From Sphingobium baderi (GTDB lineage: Bacteria; Pseudomonadota; Alphaproteobacteria; Sphingomonadales; Sphingomonadaceae): DNA of 64,000 nucleotides. Of this stretch, positions 51,958 through 59,796 are shown piece after piece. Positions within the stretch are counted from its first letter, which is position 1. Each line of letters begins with the position of its first letter. The notes beneath the pieces were generated by a model. It saw nothing but the letters and a program-made list of their open reading frames with translations, was not told the DNA's origin and did not search any database. The stretch is from positions 3,552,501 through 3,616,500 of the forward strand of contig NZ_CP013264.1 of the NCBI RefSeq assembly GCF_001456115.1, in the 5' to 3' direction. The translations under genes and the position numbers were made by a program.

Positions 51958-52668
51958 TCAAACGCCCCCACCCGCAACCAGAGCCATTTCGGGAGGGGGA
52001 CCGCCCTTGGCCTCCTGCCGGTCGATCAGCAGCCTGGCCGTGGCCATGAGATGGTTCGCCAGGAGCGCAGTGGCGCGATCCGCGTCTCTCGCCAACGCTG
52101 CCTCAACAATCTCCGCATGTTCGTGAACCAGATCCCGGTCGCCATCAGCCATCGGCACGGTAAGATAACGGTAACGCTCCGACTGGGCATAAAGCCAATC
52201 ACGCATTCTAAGCAGCCAGGGACTGTCGCACGCCGCCACCAGAGCATGGTGAAAGGCCGCATGTGCACCGGCATACTCCTCGCTCAGGCGGGACGCCTCC
52301 TGCGGATCGCGCGTTGGGGTCTTGCTCAGCCGATGCGCCGCGCTGACGATGGACGCCTCCCAGTCCAGCCCCCCTTTCTCAAGGGCTCGCCTGAGACATT
52401 GCCCTTCAATGTCGCTGCGGACGGCGACCAGATCGGTGAGGTCACCAATCGAAATGGGCGCTACCCGAAATCCCCGCGCTTCGTCCTGAATTACAAAACC
52501 TTCGGACGTGAGCCGAGACAATGCTTCTCGAACAGCACCAAGGCTAAAGCCCTGAGTTTCGGTGATATCCTTGATATTGATCTTCGCTCCGGGCACCAGC
52601 CGGCAAGTCAAAAGATCGTCCCGCAACTGCCGATAGGCGCGTTCGGTCAGGCTCAGCTTTTTTGTCAT
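51958..52668 (-). CDS. GntR-family regulator (FadR/FCD type)
   Basis: A 236-residue repressor. The N-terminal winged HTH has YRQLRDDLLTCRLVPGAKINIKDITETQGFSLGAVREALSRLTSEGFV. The C-terminal FCD domain is all-helical, with the metal or ligand His positions in HHALVAACDSPWL and VHEHAEIVEAALARDADRATALLANHL. FCD proteins of this kind often sense a pathway carboxylate. It is divergent from the FAH-hydrolase gene and most likely controls the ring-cleavage operon starting at 52796. Confidence 0.9.
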   Translation of the reverse strand: MTKKLSLTERAYRQLRDDLLTCRLVPGAKINIKDITETQGFSLGAVREALSRLTSEGFVIQDEARGFRVAPISIGDLTDLVAVRSDIEGQCLRRALEKGGLDWEASIVSAAHRLSKTPTRDPQEASRLSEEYAGAHAAFHHALVAACDSPWLLRMRDWLYAQSERYRYLTVPMADGDRDLVHEHAEIVEAALARDADRATALLANHLMATARLLIDRQEAKGGPPPEMALVAGGGV

Positions 52669-52740
52669 CGGAACAGCTATATCAGCTTCGCAGACCGTGG
52701 CAATTCACTTGGATCTATTTTATAACTTGAAATATATTTG

Positions 52741-52750
52741 GTGATATCAC
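52741..52750. promoter_or_regulatory. Perfect palindrome GTGATATCAC, candidate GntR operator
   Basis: A perfect 10-bp palindrome in an AT-rich gap between the divergent GntR and FAH-hydrolase genes, 46 nt before the FAH ATG. GntR/FCD regulators commonly bind short palindromes beside their own gene. Confidence 0.4.
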
Positions 52751-52795
52751 ATGCCGCTCACCAAGCGGTTTCGAAAATTTTCAGGAGGATAGAAC

Positions 52796-53647
52796 ATGCG
52801 GTTGGCAAAGGTGACAAAGGGTGGGACGGTCGGTCTGGCAGTGGACACGGGTGCGGGCGTCAAGGCGCTGTTCGGTGACGCTGCGCTTTATGATCTGGAC
52901 GCCCTGATCGCCAGCGGCGGCAACGCTCTGACGGACGCCGGCGCCAAGGTCAGCGCTACGGGTGAAGATGTGAAGGTGGAAGACCTGACCTTCCTGTCGC
53001 CCTTGGTCAAGGCGCCCAAGATTATCTGCCTTGGCCTCAACTACAAGGATCACGCGGCCGAGGGCGGTTTCCAGGTGCCGGAATTTCCTACGGTATTCGG
53101 CCGCTTCAATTCGAGCCTGATCGGGCATGGCGCTCCGATCATCAAACCGGCCTCCTCCGACCAGCTTGATTATGAAGGCGAAATGGTCGCTGTCGTCGGC
53201 AAGGGCGGGAAAGATATCAGCAAGGAAGATGCGCTGTCGCACATCGCGGCCTATTCGGTGTTCAATGACGGATCGGTTCGCGACTATCAGCTCAAGACGC
53301 CGCAATGGACCGTCGGCAAGAATTTCGACGATACCGGCGCCTTCGGCCCTTGGCTGGTCACCCCGGACGAACTGCCCGCGGGTGGCGCAGGCCTCAAGAT
53401 CGAAACCCGCCTGAATGGGCAGGTCGTACAAAGCGCCAACACGTCGGACATGGTTTTCGATGTGGCCGACACTGTCGCTCTCCTGTCCACCTGCTTCACC
53501 CTGGAGGCGGGCGACGTTCTGGTGATGGGAACCCCGTCCGGCATCGGCCTTGCCCGCAAGCCTCCGCTGTTCATGAAAGACGGCGATGTGTGTGAAGTGG
53601 AAATCGAGAAGATCGGCCTGCTGGTGAACCCCATCAAGGCGGCATGA
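52796..53647 (+). CDS. Fumarylacetoacetate-hydrolase-family enzyme
   Basis: A 283-residue FAH-fold protein. The core motifs are ICLGLNYKDHAAEGG, the metal site LDYEGEMVAVVGKGG with two Glu and the Asp of YSVFNDGSVRDYQ, WTVGKNFDDTGAFGPWLVT, and GDVLVMGTPSGIG. Family members hydrolyse acylpyruvates or ring-fission products, or isomerise and decarboxylate them. AGGAGG precedes the ATG. It is first in an operon with the extradiol dioxygenase, so it probably acts on a product of ring cleavage. It is followed by an 8-bp GC-rich hairpin. Confidence 0.9.
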   Translation: MRLAKVTKGGTVGLAVDTGAGVKALFGDAALYDLDALIASGGNALTDAGAKVSATGEDVKVEDLTFLSPLVKAPKIICLGLNYKDHAAEGGFQVPEFPTVFGRFNSSLIGHGAPIIKPASSDQLDYEGEMVAVVGKGGKDISKEDALSHIAAYSVFNDGSVRDYQLKTPQWTVGKNFDDTGAFGPWLVTPDELPAGGAGLKIETRLNGQVVQSANTSDMVFDVADTVALLSTCFTLEAGDVLVMGTPSGIGLARKPPLFMKDGDVCEVEIEKIGLLVNPIKAA

Positions 53648-53653
53648 CCGAAA

Positions 53654-53683
53654 GGCCGGGCACCATTCGATAGGCGCCCGGCC
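53654..53683. terminator. GC-rich hairpin between FAH and dioxygenase genes
   Basis: GGCCGGGC and GCCCGGCC form an 8-bp perfect stem around a 14-nt loop that contains GATAGG. There is no T-run, so it may attenuate or stabilise mRNA more than terminate, since the genes on either side look co-directional and linked. Confidence 0.5.
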
Positions 53684-53699
53684 AACGAAGGAGGGAAGG

Positions 53700-54653
53700 A
53701 TGAACCAGAAAAGCTCTTCAGGACGCCGCGCCAATGTTTTGGGCGTCCATTCCATCGACCATTTCGCGCTTGAAGTGCCCGATCTGGAGGAAGCGCGCAA
53801 ATTCTATACGCTCTTCGGTCTCGACGTGCGGGACAAGAATGGCGCGCTCGAACTTTATACGGTCGGCAACCCACATCGCTGGGGCGTGCTGAATCAGGGC
53901 GGCGCCAAGCGACTACGTTATTTGAGCTTCGGTATTTATGCGGATGAGATGGAAGCGTTTTCGGCCCATCTCGACAGCTGCGGAGTCAGCAAAATCGATG
54001 CGCCCGAAGGAGTTGAATCCAACGGCATCTGGTTCGCGGGTTTCGATGGCCTGCCAATCAATGTGCGCGTTGCCGACAAGGCGACGCCATCGGAAAAAAG
54101 CCATTTCACTTTCATCAGCTCGGCACCCGGCGAATCCGGCGCCATTCCCAACAGCAAGGCTCCGAAGGTTCACCCTCGCCGCCTTTCGCATTTCGCCATC
54201 TTCACAACTGACGTGAACGCTGCAATCGATTATTATGAAAAGACGCTGGGATTGCGCCTTTCCGACAAAAGCGAGCCGGCCGTCGCGTTCCTGCATGGTG
54301 TGCATGGCAGCGACCACCATTTGCTTGCCCTCGTGCTGTCGGACCGGCGAGGTATGCATCACAACAGTTGGGATGTCGGCTCCGTGATGGAAGTGGGCTT
54401 GGGCGGCGCGACCATGGCGCGGGCAGGCTATGGCCCTAATTGGGGCTTGGGCCAGCATGTGCTGGGCGCCAATTATTTCTACTATGTGCGCGACCCATGG
54501 GGCAGCTTCAGCGAATATTCGGCCGATATCGACTTCATTCCGTCTGACGTCGACTGGCCGTCAGCCAATCATGCGCCCGAAGACAGCATGTTCCTGTGGG
54601 GGCCTGATCCGTTTCCCGAATTCATCCAGAACACCGAACCGGCGGAGGCCTGA
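53700..54653 (+). CDS. Extradiol ring-cleavage dioxygenase (VOC type I)
   Basis: A 317-residue two-module VOC protein of catechol 2,3-dioxygenase/BphC design. The C-terminal module supplies the Fe(II) triad: His164 in RLSHFAIF, His253 in GLGQHVLGANYF and Glu272 in FSEYSAD. YYVRDPWGSFSEY follows the usual YxRDPxGxxxE pattern. It should cleave a catechol next to the hydroxyls. The substrate is unknown; BphC, HsaC and related enzymes have this length. It lies between the FAH hydrolase and an alpha/beta hydrolase, the neighbours expected of a meta-cleavage pathway. Confidence 0.88.
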   Translation: MNQKSSSGRRANVLGVHSIDHFALEVPDLEEARKFYTLFGLDVRDKNGALELYTVGNPHRWGVLNQGGAKRLRYLSFGIYADEMEAFSAHLDSCGVSKIDAPEGVESNGIWFAGFDGLPINVRVADKATPSEKSHFTFISSAPGESGAIPNSKAPKVHPRRLSHFAIFTTDVNAAIDYYEKTLGLRLSDKSEPAVAFLHGVHGSDHHLLALVLSDRRGMHHNSWDVGSVMEVGLGGATMARAGYGPNWGLGQHVLGANYFYYVRDPWGSFSEYSADIDFIPSDVDWPSANHAPEDSMFLWGPDPFPEFIQNTEPAEA

Positions 54654-54658
54654 TTTTC

Positions 54659-55399
54659 ATGACCACATTCGTTCTTCTTCACGGCGGCGGCATGGGCGGC
54701 TGGACATGGAAATATGTCCGTGAACTGCTGGAAGCCAAGGGACACAAGGTCTATACGCCGACATTCACCGGCTTTGGCGAGCGTGAGCATCTGATCGGCC
54801 GTGATGTGGGCAATGCGACTCATGTGCGCGACATCGTGAATGTCTTCAAATATGAGGATCTGCACGACGTCGTGCTGGTAGCGCACAGCTATGCCGGCAC
54901 CGTCGCGCCCGGCGTCATCGCCGAGGTGGGCGACCGCATCGCCAAGGTCATTTATCTCGACGCCATCATACCCCGGTCGGGCGAACGTATCGCCTCCCTC
55001 ATGGGCTACGTTCCCGAAGACCAACTCGCCGCACTGGACGCGATGCTGGAAGCGGGCGAAGGTCCCATCGGTTCAGGCGTGCACGAAATGCAGCGCGCCG
55101 CCGCCAAGGATCACCCGCACCTCATGGACCCGGCGCGCGAAAAATGGCTGCTCGACAATCTGTCGGACCAGCCGATGAAGGCGACGGCCTGCGTCATCTC
55201 CGTGGGCGCCGAAACGATCGCGAAGCCTGTCGATTACATCGCGGCGGCCGTCACCGTCATGACCGCCATGCACGATCGGGCGCGGGAACTTGGCTGGACC
55301 GTCCATGACCATCCGGGCGACCATGCCCTGCTGGTTGGAGATCCCGAAGGCACGGTCGACCTCATCCTGAAGATCGCCGGCGCGGGAGCCAAGGCATGA
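54659..55399 (+). CDS. Alpha/beta hydrolase (methylesterase/HNL-like)
   Basis: A 246-residue alpha/beta hydrolase. It has an oxyanion HGGGMGGWTW at the start and the nucleophile elbow VLVAHSYAG (Ser77; Ala-x-Ser variant). The catalytic His is probable in HPGDHALLVGDP. It belongs to the salicylate-methylesterase/hydroxynitrile-lyase-like group common in sphingomonads. The known meta-cleavage hydrolases (BphD type) have a GxSxG elbow, so this one may instead hydrolyse an ester or lactone. It starts 6 nt after the dioxygenase stop and overlaps the SDR gene by ATGA. Confidence 0.85.
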   Translation: MTTFVLLHGGGMGGWTWKYVRELLEAKGHKVYTPTFTGFGEREHLIGRDVGNATHVRDIVNVFKYEDLHDVVLVAHSYAGTVAPGVIAEVGDRIAKVIYLDAIIPRSGERIASLMGYVPEDQLAALDAMLEAGEGPIGSGVHEMQRAAAKDHPHLMDPAREKWLLDNLSDQPMKATACVISVGAETIAKPVDYIAAAVTVMTAMHDRARELGWTVHDHPGDHALLVGDPEGTVDLILKIAGAGAKA

Positions 55400-56172
55400 A
55401 CGCGGCGGAACTGTTCTCGGTAAAGGATCGCGTCGCCATCATCACCGGCGGCTCGACCGGAATCGGCCGGCACATCGCCACTGGCTTCGCTGCCGCGGGC
55501 GCAAAGGTCTATATCTGCGCCCGGACGGAAGCCAAGGTGATGTCGGCGGCGGCAGAGATTTCCGCGACTACGGGCGGCAATTGCACCGGCCTTGTTGCCG
55601 ACTTGTCGACCCTTGCCGGGATCGACGCACTGGTCACGGCCGTCTCCGCGCGGGAAAGCGCCGTCCACGTCCTTGTGAACAATGCCGGGACCATGGCGGA
55701 CGCATCCATCGACGAATATGGCGAGAGCGAATGGGATCCGGTCATCGACCTGAACCTCAAGGCGCCTTTCTTCACGCTCCAGAAATTCCTGCCGTTGCTT
55801 CGCGCGGGCGGAACGGCGGAACGGCCCGCATCGATCATCAATATCGGATCAGTTGGTGCCCTGAAGGTGGGGCCGAAGGAAAACTACGCCTATCAGGCCT
55901 CGAAAAGCGCCATTCACTGGATGGCGAAGTCGCTCGCCAAGCGGCTTGGCCGCGACAACATCACCGCCAATGTGATCGCCCCTGGCTTCTTCGAATCCGA
56001 AATGACGGTCATCTCATCCGATGAAATGCGCAAGATGGTGGTATCCATGGTCCCACGCGGCCGCGTTGGTACGCCGGAGGATCTGGCAGGCACGGCCATC
56101 TATCTGGCGTCGCGCGCAGGCGCCTATGTCACCGGATCGGTCATCCCCGTAGAGGGTGGATTGTCGATCTGA
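55396..56172 (+). CDS. Short-chain dehydrogenase/reductase
   Basis: A 258-residue classical SDR, with VAIITGGSTGIGRHIATGF, VNNAGTMAD, catalytic Ser in NIGSVGALK, YQASK as YxxxK, and GSVIPVEGG at the end. ARTEAKV after strand 2 suggests NADP(H). It is similar in length and pattern to the SDR at 40835 (both have NIGSVxxxK and the GAYVTG stretch near the end), so the two may be paralogues. It is the last gene of the ring-cleavage operon. Confidence 0.9.
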   Translation: MNAAELFSVKDRVAIITGGSTGIGRHIATGFAAAGAKVYICARTEAKVMSAAAEISATTGGNCTGLVADLSTLAGIDALVTAVSARESAVHVLVNNAGTMADASIDEYGESEWDPVIDLNLKAPFFTLQKFLPLLRAGGTAERPASIINIGSVGALKVGPKENYAYQASKSAIHWMAKSLAKRLGRDNITANVIAPGFFESEMTVISSDEMRKMVVSMVPRGRVGTPEDLAGTAIYLASRAGAYVTGSVIPVEGGLSI

Positions 56173-56279
56173 CATTAAACAGCTTCATTGCGTAGCATCA
56201 GTGGCGCGATACATGTGCCGGTTCCCGATCAGTGGGGAATGATGATGGACCGGATGCTTGGCTTCTACCAACGGCCTGC

Positions 56280-56295
56280 CCTATAGTCCGATAGG
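56280..56295. promoter_or_regulatory. Operator-like palindrome upstream of the second acyl-CoA dehydrogenase
   Basis: CCTATA-GTCC-GATAGG, one base from the perfect CCTATC-N4-GATAGG motif, 48 nt upstream of the ATG at 56343 in a 170-bp intergenic gap. Confidence 0.55.
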
Positions 56296-56342
56296 TTCGC
56301 AATGCGACCGACAGGGGCTTAGTCGAAGCGCTATTAACGGGA

Positions 56343-57512
56343 ATGACAATGGATTTTTCACTCACCGAAGAACAGCAGGCATTCAGGGACATCGTTCGCC
56401 GCTGGGTCGATGCGGAAGCGCCCAAGGACTGGATGCGGACGCTGGAAGCCGACGAAGAAAACTATCCCTATGCACTGTGGGACAAGATCGCGGAGCAGGG
56501 ATTTTTCGGCATAGGCATTCCTGAGGAATATGACGGGCTGGGTGGCGACGTCATGATGCAGATGATCTTCGCCCGCGAATTTGCGCGAACGGCGGGCGGT
56601 CTGCTGTGGGTCTGGGGCCTTACCTCATTCGGCGGCGCGAAGACGATCGGCGCGGTCGGCACGGAAGAGCAGAAAAATCGCTGGCTGCGCCCCATGGCGC
56701 AGGGCAAGCTCCGCGTCGCGCTGTCGATGACCGAGCCCGATGGCGGCACCGACGTTCTGGGCGCGATGAAGACCCACGCAGAAAAGGTCGATGGCGGCTG
56801 GAAACTCAACGGCGCCAAGATGTGGACGACAGGCGCCAAGGCCGCCGATCGCCTGCTCGTCCTCGCGCGCACCGACAAAAATGTCGAGAAGAAGCATCAT
56901 GGCCTTACCATGTTCTTCGTCGATGCGAAGGCGCCCGGCATCACCGCCTCGCTTCTTCCCAAGCTGGGCATGCGAGCCATGGGTTCGTGCGAGGTTCATT
57001 ATGAGGATGTCTTCGTCCCCGACGAAGATGTTCTGGGCGAGCCCGGCCAGGCCTGGTATGCGATGCTGCCTACGCTCAACAATGAACGGATCATGGTCGG
57101 GGCGCAGTGCCTGGGCGCGATCGATGGCGTACTGGAAGATGCGGTGGAGTATATGCTGCAACGCAAGGCGTTCGGCGGCATCATCGGACGCTTCCAGATT
57201 CTGCAACATTATGTGGCGGACATCGCGACCTGGCAGAAGCTCACCGAACTGCTGCTTTACAATGTTGCATGGATGCAGAGCAACGGCATGCCCTGCGGCA
57301 TCGAAGCGAACATGCTCAAGATGGTCGCTACCGAAAATGCCGTGAAGGCCGCGGATCTGGGCATTCAGATTCTGGGCGGCATGGGCTATTCGGCGGAAAC
57401 CGACATGCAGCGTTACTGGCGCGATCACCGAATCCTGCGAATGACGCCGATCAGCAACGAAATGGTGCGCAATACAATCGCCGAGAGCCTCGGCCTGCCG
57501 CGCTCCTTCTAA
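56343..57512 (+). CDS. Acyl-CoA dehydrogenase, second copy
   Basis: A 389-residue acyl-CoA dehydrogenase. It has VALSMTEPDGGTDVLGAM (FAD loop), LNGAKMWTTGAKAADRLLVLAR, LNNERIMVGAQCLG (helix G with the candidate catalytic Glu), and IQILGGMGYSAETDMQRYWRDHRILRMTPISNEM. The usual GTSEI motif is replaced by PISNEM. That pattern is seen in dehydrogenases acting on ring-bound or side-chain acyl-CoA (inference). The gene follows a palindromic site and starts a run with the split MaoC hydratase. Confidence 0.92.
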   Translation: MTMDFSLTEEQQAFRDIVRRWVDAEAPKDWMRTLEADEENYPYALWDKIAEQGFFGIGIPEEYDGLGGDVMMQMIFAREFARTAGGLLWVWGLTSFGGAKTIGAVGTEEQKNRWLRPMAQGKLRVALSMTEPDGGTDVLGAMKTHAEKVDGGWKLNGAKMWTTGAKAADRLLVLARTDKNVEKKHHGLTMFFVDAKAPGITASLLPKLGMRAMGSCEVHYEDVFVPDEDVLGEPGQAWYAMLPTLNNERIMVGAQCLGAIDGVLEDAVEYMLQRKAFGGIIGRFQILQHYVADIATWQKLTELLLYNVAWMQSNGMPCGIEANMLKMVATENAVKAADLGIQILGGMGYSAETDMQRYWRDHRILRMTPISNEMVRNTIAESLGLPRSF

Positions 57513-57521
57513 GGAACTGCC

Positions 57522-57980
57522 ATGAGCGATCTTGACGATCTTCCTCCTGCCCCGGACGCCGCTGGCACTTCGCTGGATGGCACAAAGGTCTTTGTCATCA
57601 CGGCCGAGGAAAACGCCGCCTTGTGCCGTTCGACCGGGATAGAGCCCGCCACCGACGGAACCGCGCACCCGATCTATTATTACATCGCGACGCAGGTCGC
57701 GATGGGCAAGACGGTTGCCGGCGTGTGCGAGGCGTGCGAATTCGATGTCGAGGACGGCCCGATGATGGGTAGCAGCGGCGTGCGCTTCGACGCTCCCCTT
57801 AAGGTGGGGGAAAGCTATAAGGTGACAGGCGAAATCCTCAGTCTCGTCCGCAAGCGCAGCCGCAAGCTTGGTGTCATGGACGTGCTCACCTATCGCCTGC
57901 GCCTGCACTTGCTCGATGGGACCAGAGTGCTTGAAACCGACAATGTGTGGGTCCTGCCCCGCAAGGAGTTCGCCGCATGA
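57522..57980 (+). CDS. MaoC-type hydratase, first (non-catalytic) subunit
   Basis: A 152-residue hot-dog protein matching the N-terminal half of MFE-2-type hydratases and FAS1-like dehydratase domains. It has YYYIATQVAMGKTVAGVCEACEF and GVRFDAPLKVGESYKVTGEILSLVRKRSRKLGVM, and lacks the D-x4-H motif. It would pair with the catalytic subunit next to it, with which it overlaps by ATGA. This is the heterodimeric arrangement known from steroid side-chain hydratases (ChsH1-ChsH2 type). It starts 9 nt after the acyl-CoA dehydrogenase stop. Confidence 0.82.
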   Translation: MSDLDDLPPAPDAAGTSLDGTKVFVITAEENAALCRSTGIEPATDGTAHPIYYYIATQVAMGKTVAGVCEACEFDVEDGPMMGSSGVRFDAPLKVGESYKVTGEILSLVRKRSRKLGVMDVLTYRLRLHLLDGTRVLETDNVWVLPRKEFAA

Positions 57981-58366
57981 GCTACGCTATCGGAGACGCA
58001 CTGCCGCCCTTCACGATCGAAAGCGTCAGCCCCGAGGCCATGAAGCAATGGGCCGTGTTCCTTGCCGATCCAAACCCCATTCATCTCGATGTCGAGGTGG
58101 TGAAGGCGAAGGGGCTAGGCGACCGGGTCATCAATCAAGGGCCGATCAACGTCGCCTATATGATGAACATGCTGATGCGCGCCTTTCCCGGCGGCCGGAT
58201 CAAAACGATGGATTCGCGCTTTCTGGACAATGTCTATGGCGGCGACCGCGCGGTGGTGACAGGCAAGGTCGCGGCCATCGACGGCAATGTCGTGACCTGC
58301 GAATTTACGTTGGATGTCGATGGCCGGGGCACGGTCAATTCCGGCACGGCGATCGTGGAAATCTGA
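57977..58366 (+). CDS. MaoC-type hydratase, catalytic subunit
   Basis: A 129-residue single hot-dog domain with the hydratase 2 motif in FLADPNPIHLDVEVVKAKGLGDRVINQG, where Asp and His are the catalytic pair. The curved sheet continues through YGGDRAVVTGKVAAIDGNVVTCEF. It adds water to an enoyl-CoA, probably as a complex with the preceding subunit. The frame is open to 57947, but the ATG at 57977 in the ATGA overlap is preferred. GGAGAAAG follows for the VOC gene, keeping the run polycistronic. Confidence 0.85.
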   Translation: MSYAIGDALPPFTIESVSPEAMKQWAVFLADPNPIHLDVEVVKAKGLGDRVINQGPINVAYMMNMLMRAFPGGRIKTMDSRFLDNVYGGDRAVVTGKVAAIDGNVVTCEFTLDVDGRGTVNSGTAIVEI

Positions 58367-58386
58367 GAGATACGAGGAGAAAGTAA

Positions 58387-58941
58387 ATGCCTAGCGGACC
58401 TTTTGCCCATGTTTGCATGGTCGTCCGAGACCTGGATAAGGCGATTGAAGACTGGACCAAGATCCTGCGCGTGCTTGATCCCGCATCGCTGGAAGAACGC
58501 ATCGTGAAATATGACGAGTTCTCCAGCGGCGATGACGCGGGCATGAAATGGGCTACGTTCGTCAACAATGGCGGCACGGAAATCCAGTTCATCCAGCCCG
58601 CCCCCGGCACGCCCATGGGCGACCGCCTGGAGAAGGTCGGTGAGCATGTTCATCACCTCTGTTATGCGACCGACGATGTGCCCGGCTCGATGGAAAAGCT
58701 GAAGGCGGAAGGATTGCACCTGCCCGGCGGTGGCCAGACCTATAATGATCCGGACATGACCTGGCAGAAGTGGAGCTGGGTCGGCCACAAGAGCACTCAT
58801 GGCTGCCTGATCGAGGTTGCTTCGCCCTATGAAAGCCGCAACGACGGCAAATGGCACCATGCACCCGGGAAATTCGCCTATAAAGGCCCCGGTGAACATC
58901 CCTCGTTCGCCGAAATGGTGCCGCCAGTCGCTGCTGAGTAA
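58387..58941 (+). CDS. VOC-family protein, methylmalonyl-CoA-epimerase-like
   Basis: A 184-residue VOC protein. Candidate ligands are His in FAHVCMVVRDLDKAIEDW, His in EHVHHLCYATDDVPGSMEKL and Glu in GCLIEVASPY, the spacing of methylmalonyl-CoA epimerase and related lyases. An epimerase would fit propionyl-CoA from branched-chain degradation, but the family also holds isomerases. GAGGAGAAAG lies before the ATG. It is third after the acyl-CoA dehydrogenase and split hydratase genes, in the same direction. Confidence 0.8.
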   Translation: MPSGPFAHVCMVVRDLDKAIEDWTKILRVLDPASLEERIVKYDEFSSGDDAGMKWATFVNNGGTEIQFIQPAPGTPMGDRLEKVGEHVHHLCYATDDVPGSMEKLKAEGLHLPGGGQTYNDPDMTWQKWSWVGHKSTHGCLIEVASPYESRNDGKWHHAPGKFAYKGPGEHPSFAEMVPPVAAE

Positions 58942-58956
58942 GTGCACGGTTCCGGC

Positions 58957-59796
58957 ATGATAACGCCAAAGCGGATAAGCCTGCCGGGTGACGGACTGGA
59001 GATGGTTGCGGACGCCTATGGCGACCCGGCCGCTCCGGCCGTCTGCTTTTTCCACGGGGGGGGGCAAAGTCGCCGGTCATGGGCAGGCTCGGCCCGGCAC
59101 GTTGCACAAGCGGGCTATTATGGCCTGACATTCGATCTGCGCGGCCATGGCGACAGCGGCTGGGCCAGCGATGGCGACTATCTGCTGGAAGCCTATGGCC
59201 GCGATGTCGAAGCCATCATCCAGGCCATCGAAGGACCGCTTGCCCTGGTGGGCGCATCACGCGGTGGTCAATCGGCCCTGGTGGGTGGCTCGCACCATCC
59301 CGACCGGGTTCGCCTCATCATGCTGGCCGACGTCGCGCCCTATATGGTCGATACGGGAGTGGACGAAATTCGCGGCTTCTTCCGCGCAAGCGATTCCGGC
59401 TTCGCATCGCTTGAGGATGCCGCCGACGCGCTACACGTCCATCTTGGCCAGCCCCGCCTTCCCAACGTCTCCGGCCTTGCCAAATCGATGCGCGAGGAAG
59501 ATGGTCGCCTGTTCTGGCACTGGGATCCGCGCACGACTGCGCCGGAATTTCTCCATCCTCCCTCGGAAGGAGAGACGCTTATTGCGGCAGCTCGCCGCGT
59601 CAAATCGCCGCTGATTCTCGTGAAGGCGGAACTGAGCGACATCGTTTCGGACGAAAGCGTCAAGCGCTTCCATGCGCTCACCCCGCAATTGCACGTCGAG
59701 ATCGCCCGTGGCGTGGGCCACATGTTCACCGGGGACCGCAACGACGCTTTTGCCGAGCGCCTGCTGCACCACCTTGCTATCCACATGCCACTATGA
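58957..59796 (+). CDS. Alpha/beta hydrolase
   Basis: A 279-residue alpha/beta hydrolase with FFHGGGQSRRSW (oxyanion), the nucleophile elbow LVGASRGGQSA, Asp likely in KAELSDIVSDES and the catalytic His in GVGHMFTGDRNDAF. It resembles meta-cleavage and epoxide-type hydrolases in general design, and the substrate cannot be told. The frame can begin at a GTG (58942) directly after the VOC stop; the ATG at 58957 gives the family-like MITPKRISLPGDG start. Its stop overlaps the next SDR start by 4 nt. Confidence 0.85.
   Translation: MITPKRISLPGDGLEMVADAYGDPAAPAVCFFHGGGQSRRSWAGSARHVAQAGYYGLTFDLRGHGDSGWASDGDYLLEAYGRDVEAIIQAIEGPLALVGASRGGQSALVGGSHHPDRVRLIMLADVAPYMVDTGVDEIRGFFRASDSGFASLEDAADALHVHLGQPRLPNVSGLAKSMREEDGRLFWHWDPRTTAPEFLHPPSEGETLIAAARRVKSPLILVKAELSDIVSDESVKRFHALTPQLHVEIARGVGHMFTGDRNDAFAERLLHHLAIHMPL

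Noticed and set aside
53654..53683. GATAGG inside the hairpin loop after the FAH gene as a fifth operator
   Set aside because: Only one arm matches (left arm GGCACC), so it is not counted in the CCTATC-N4-GATAGG set.
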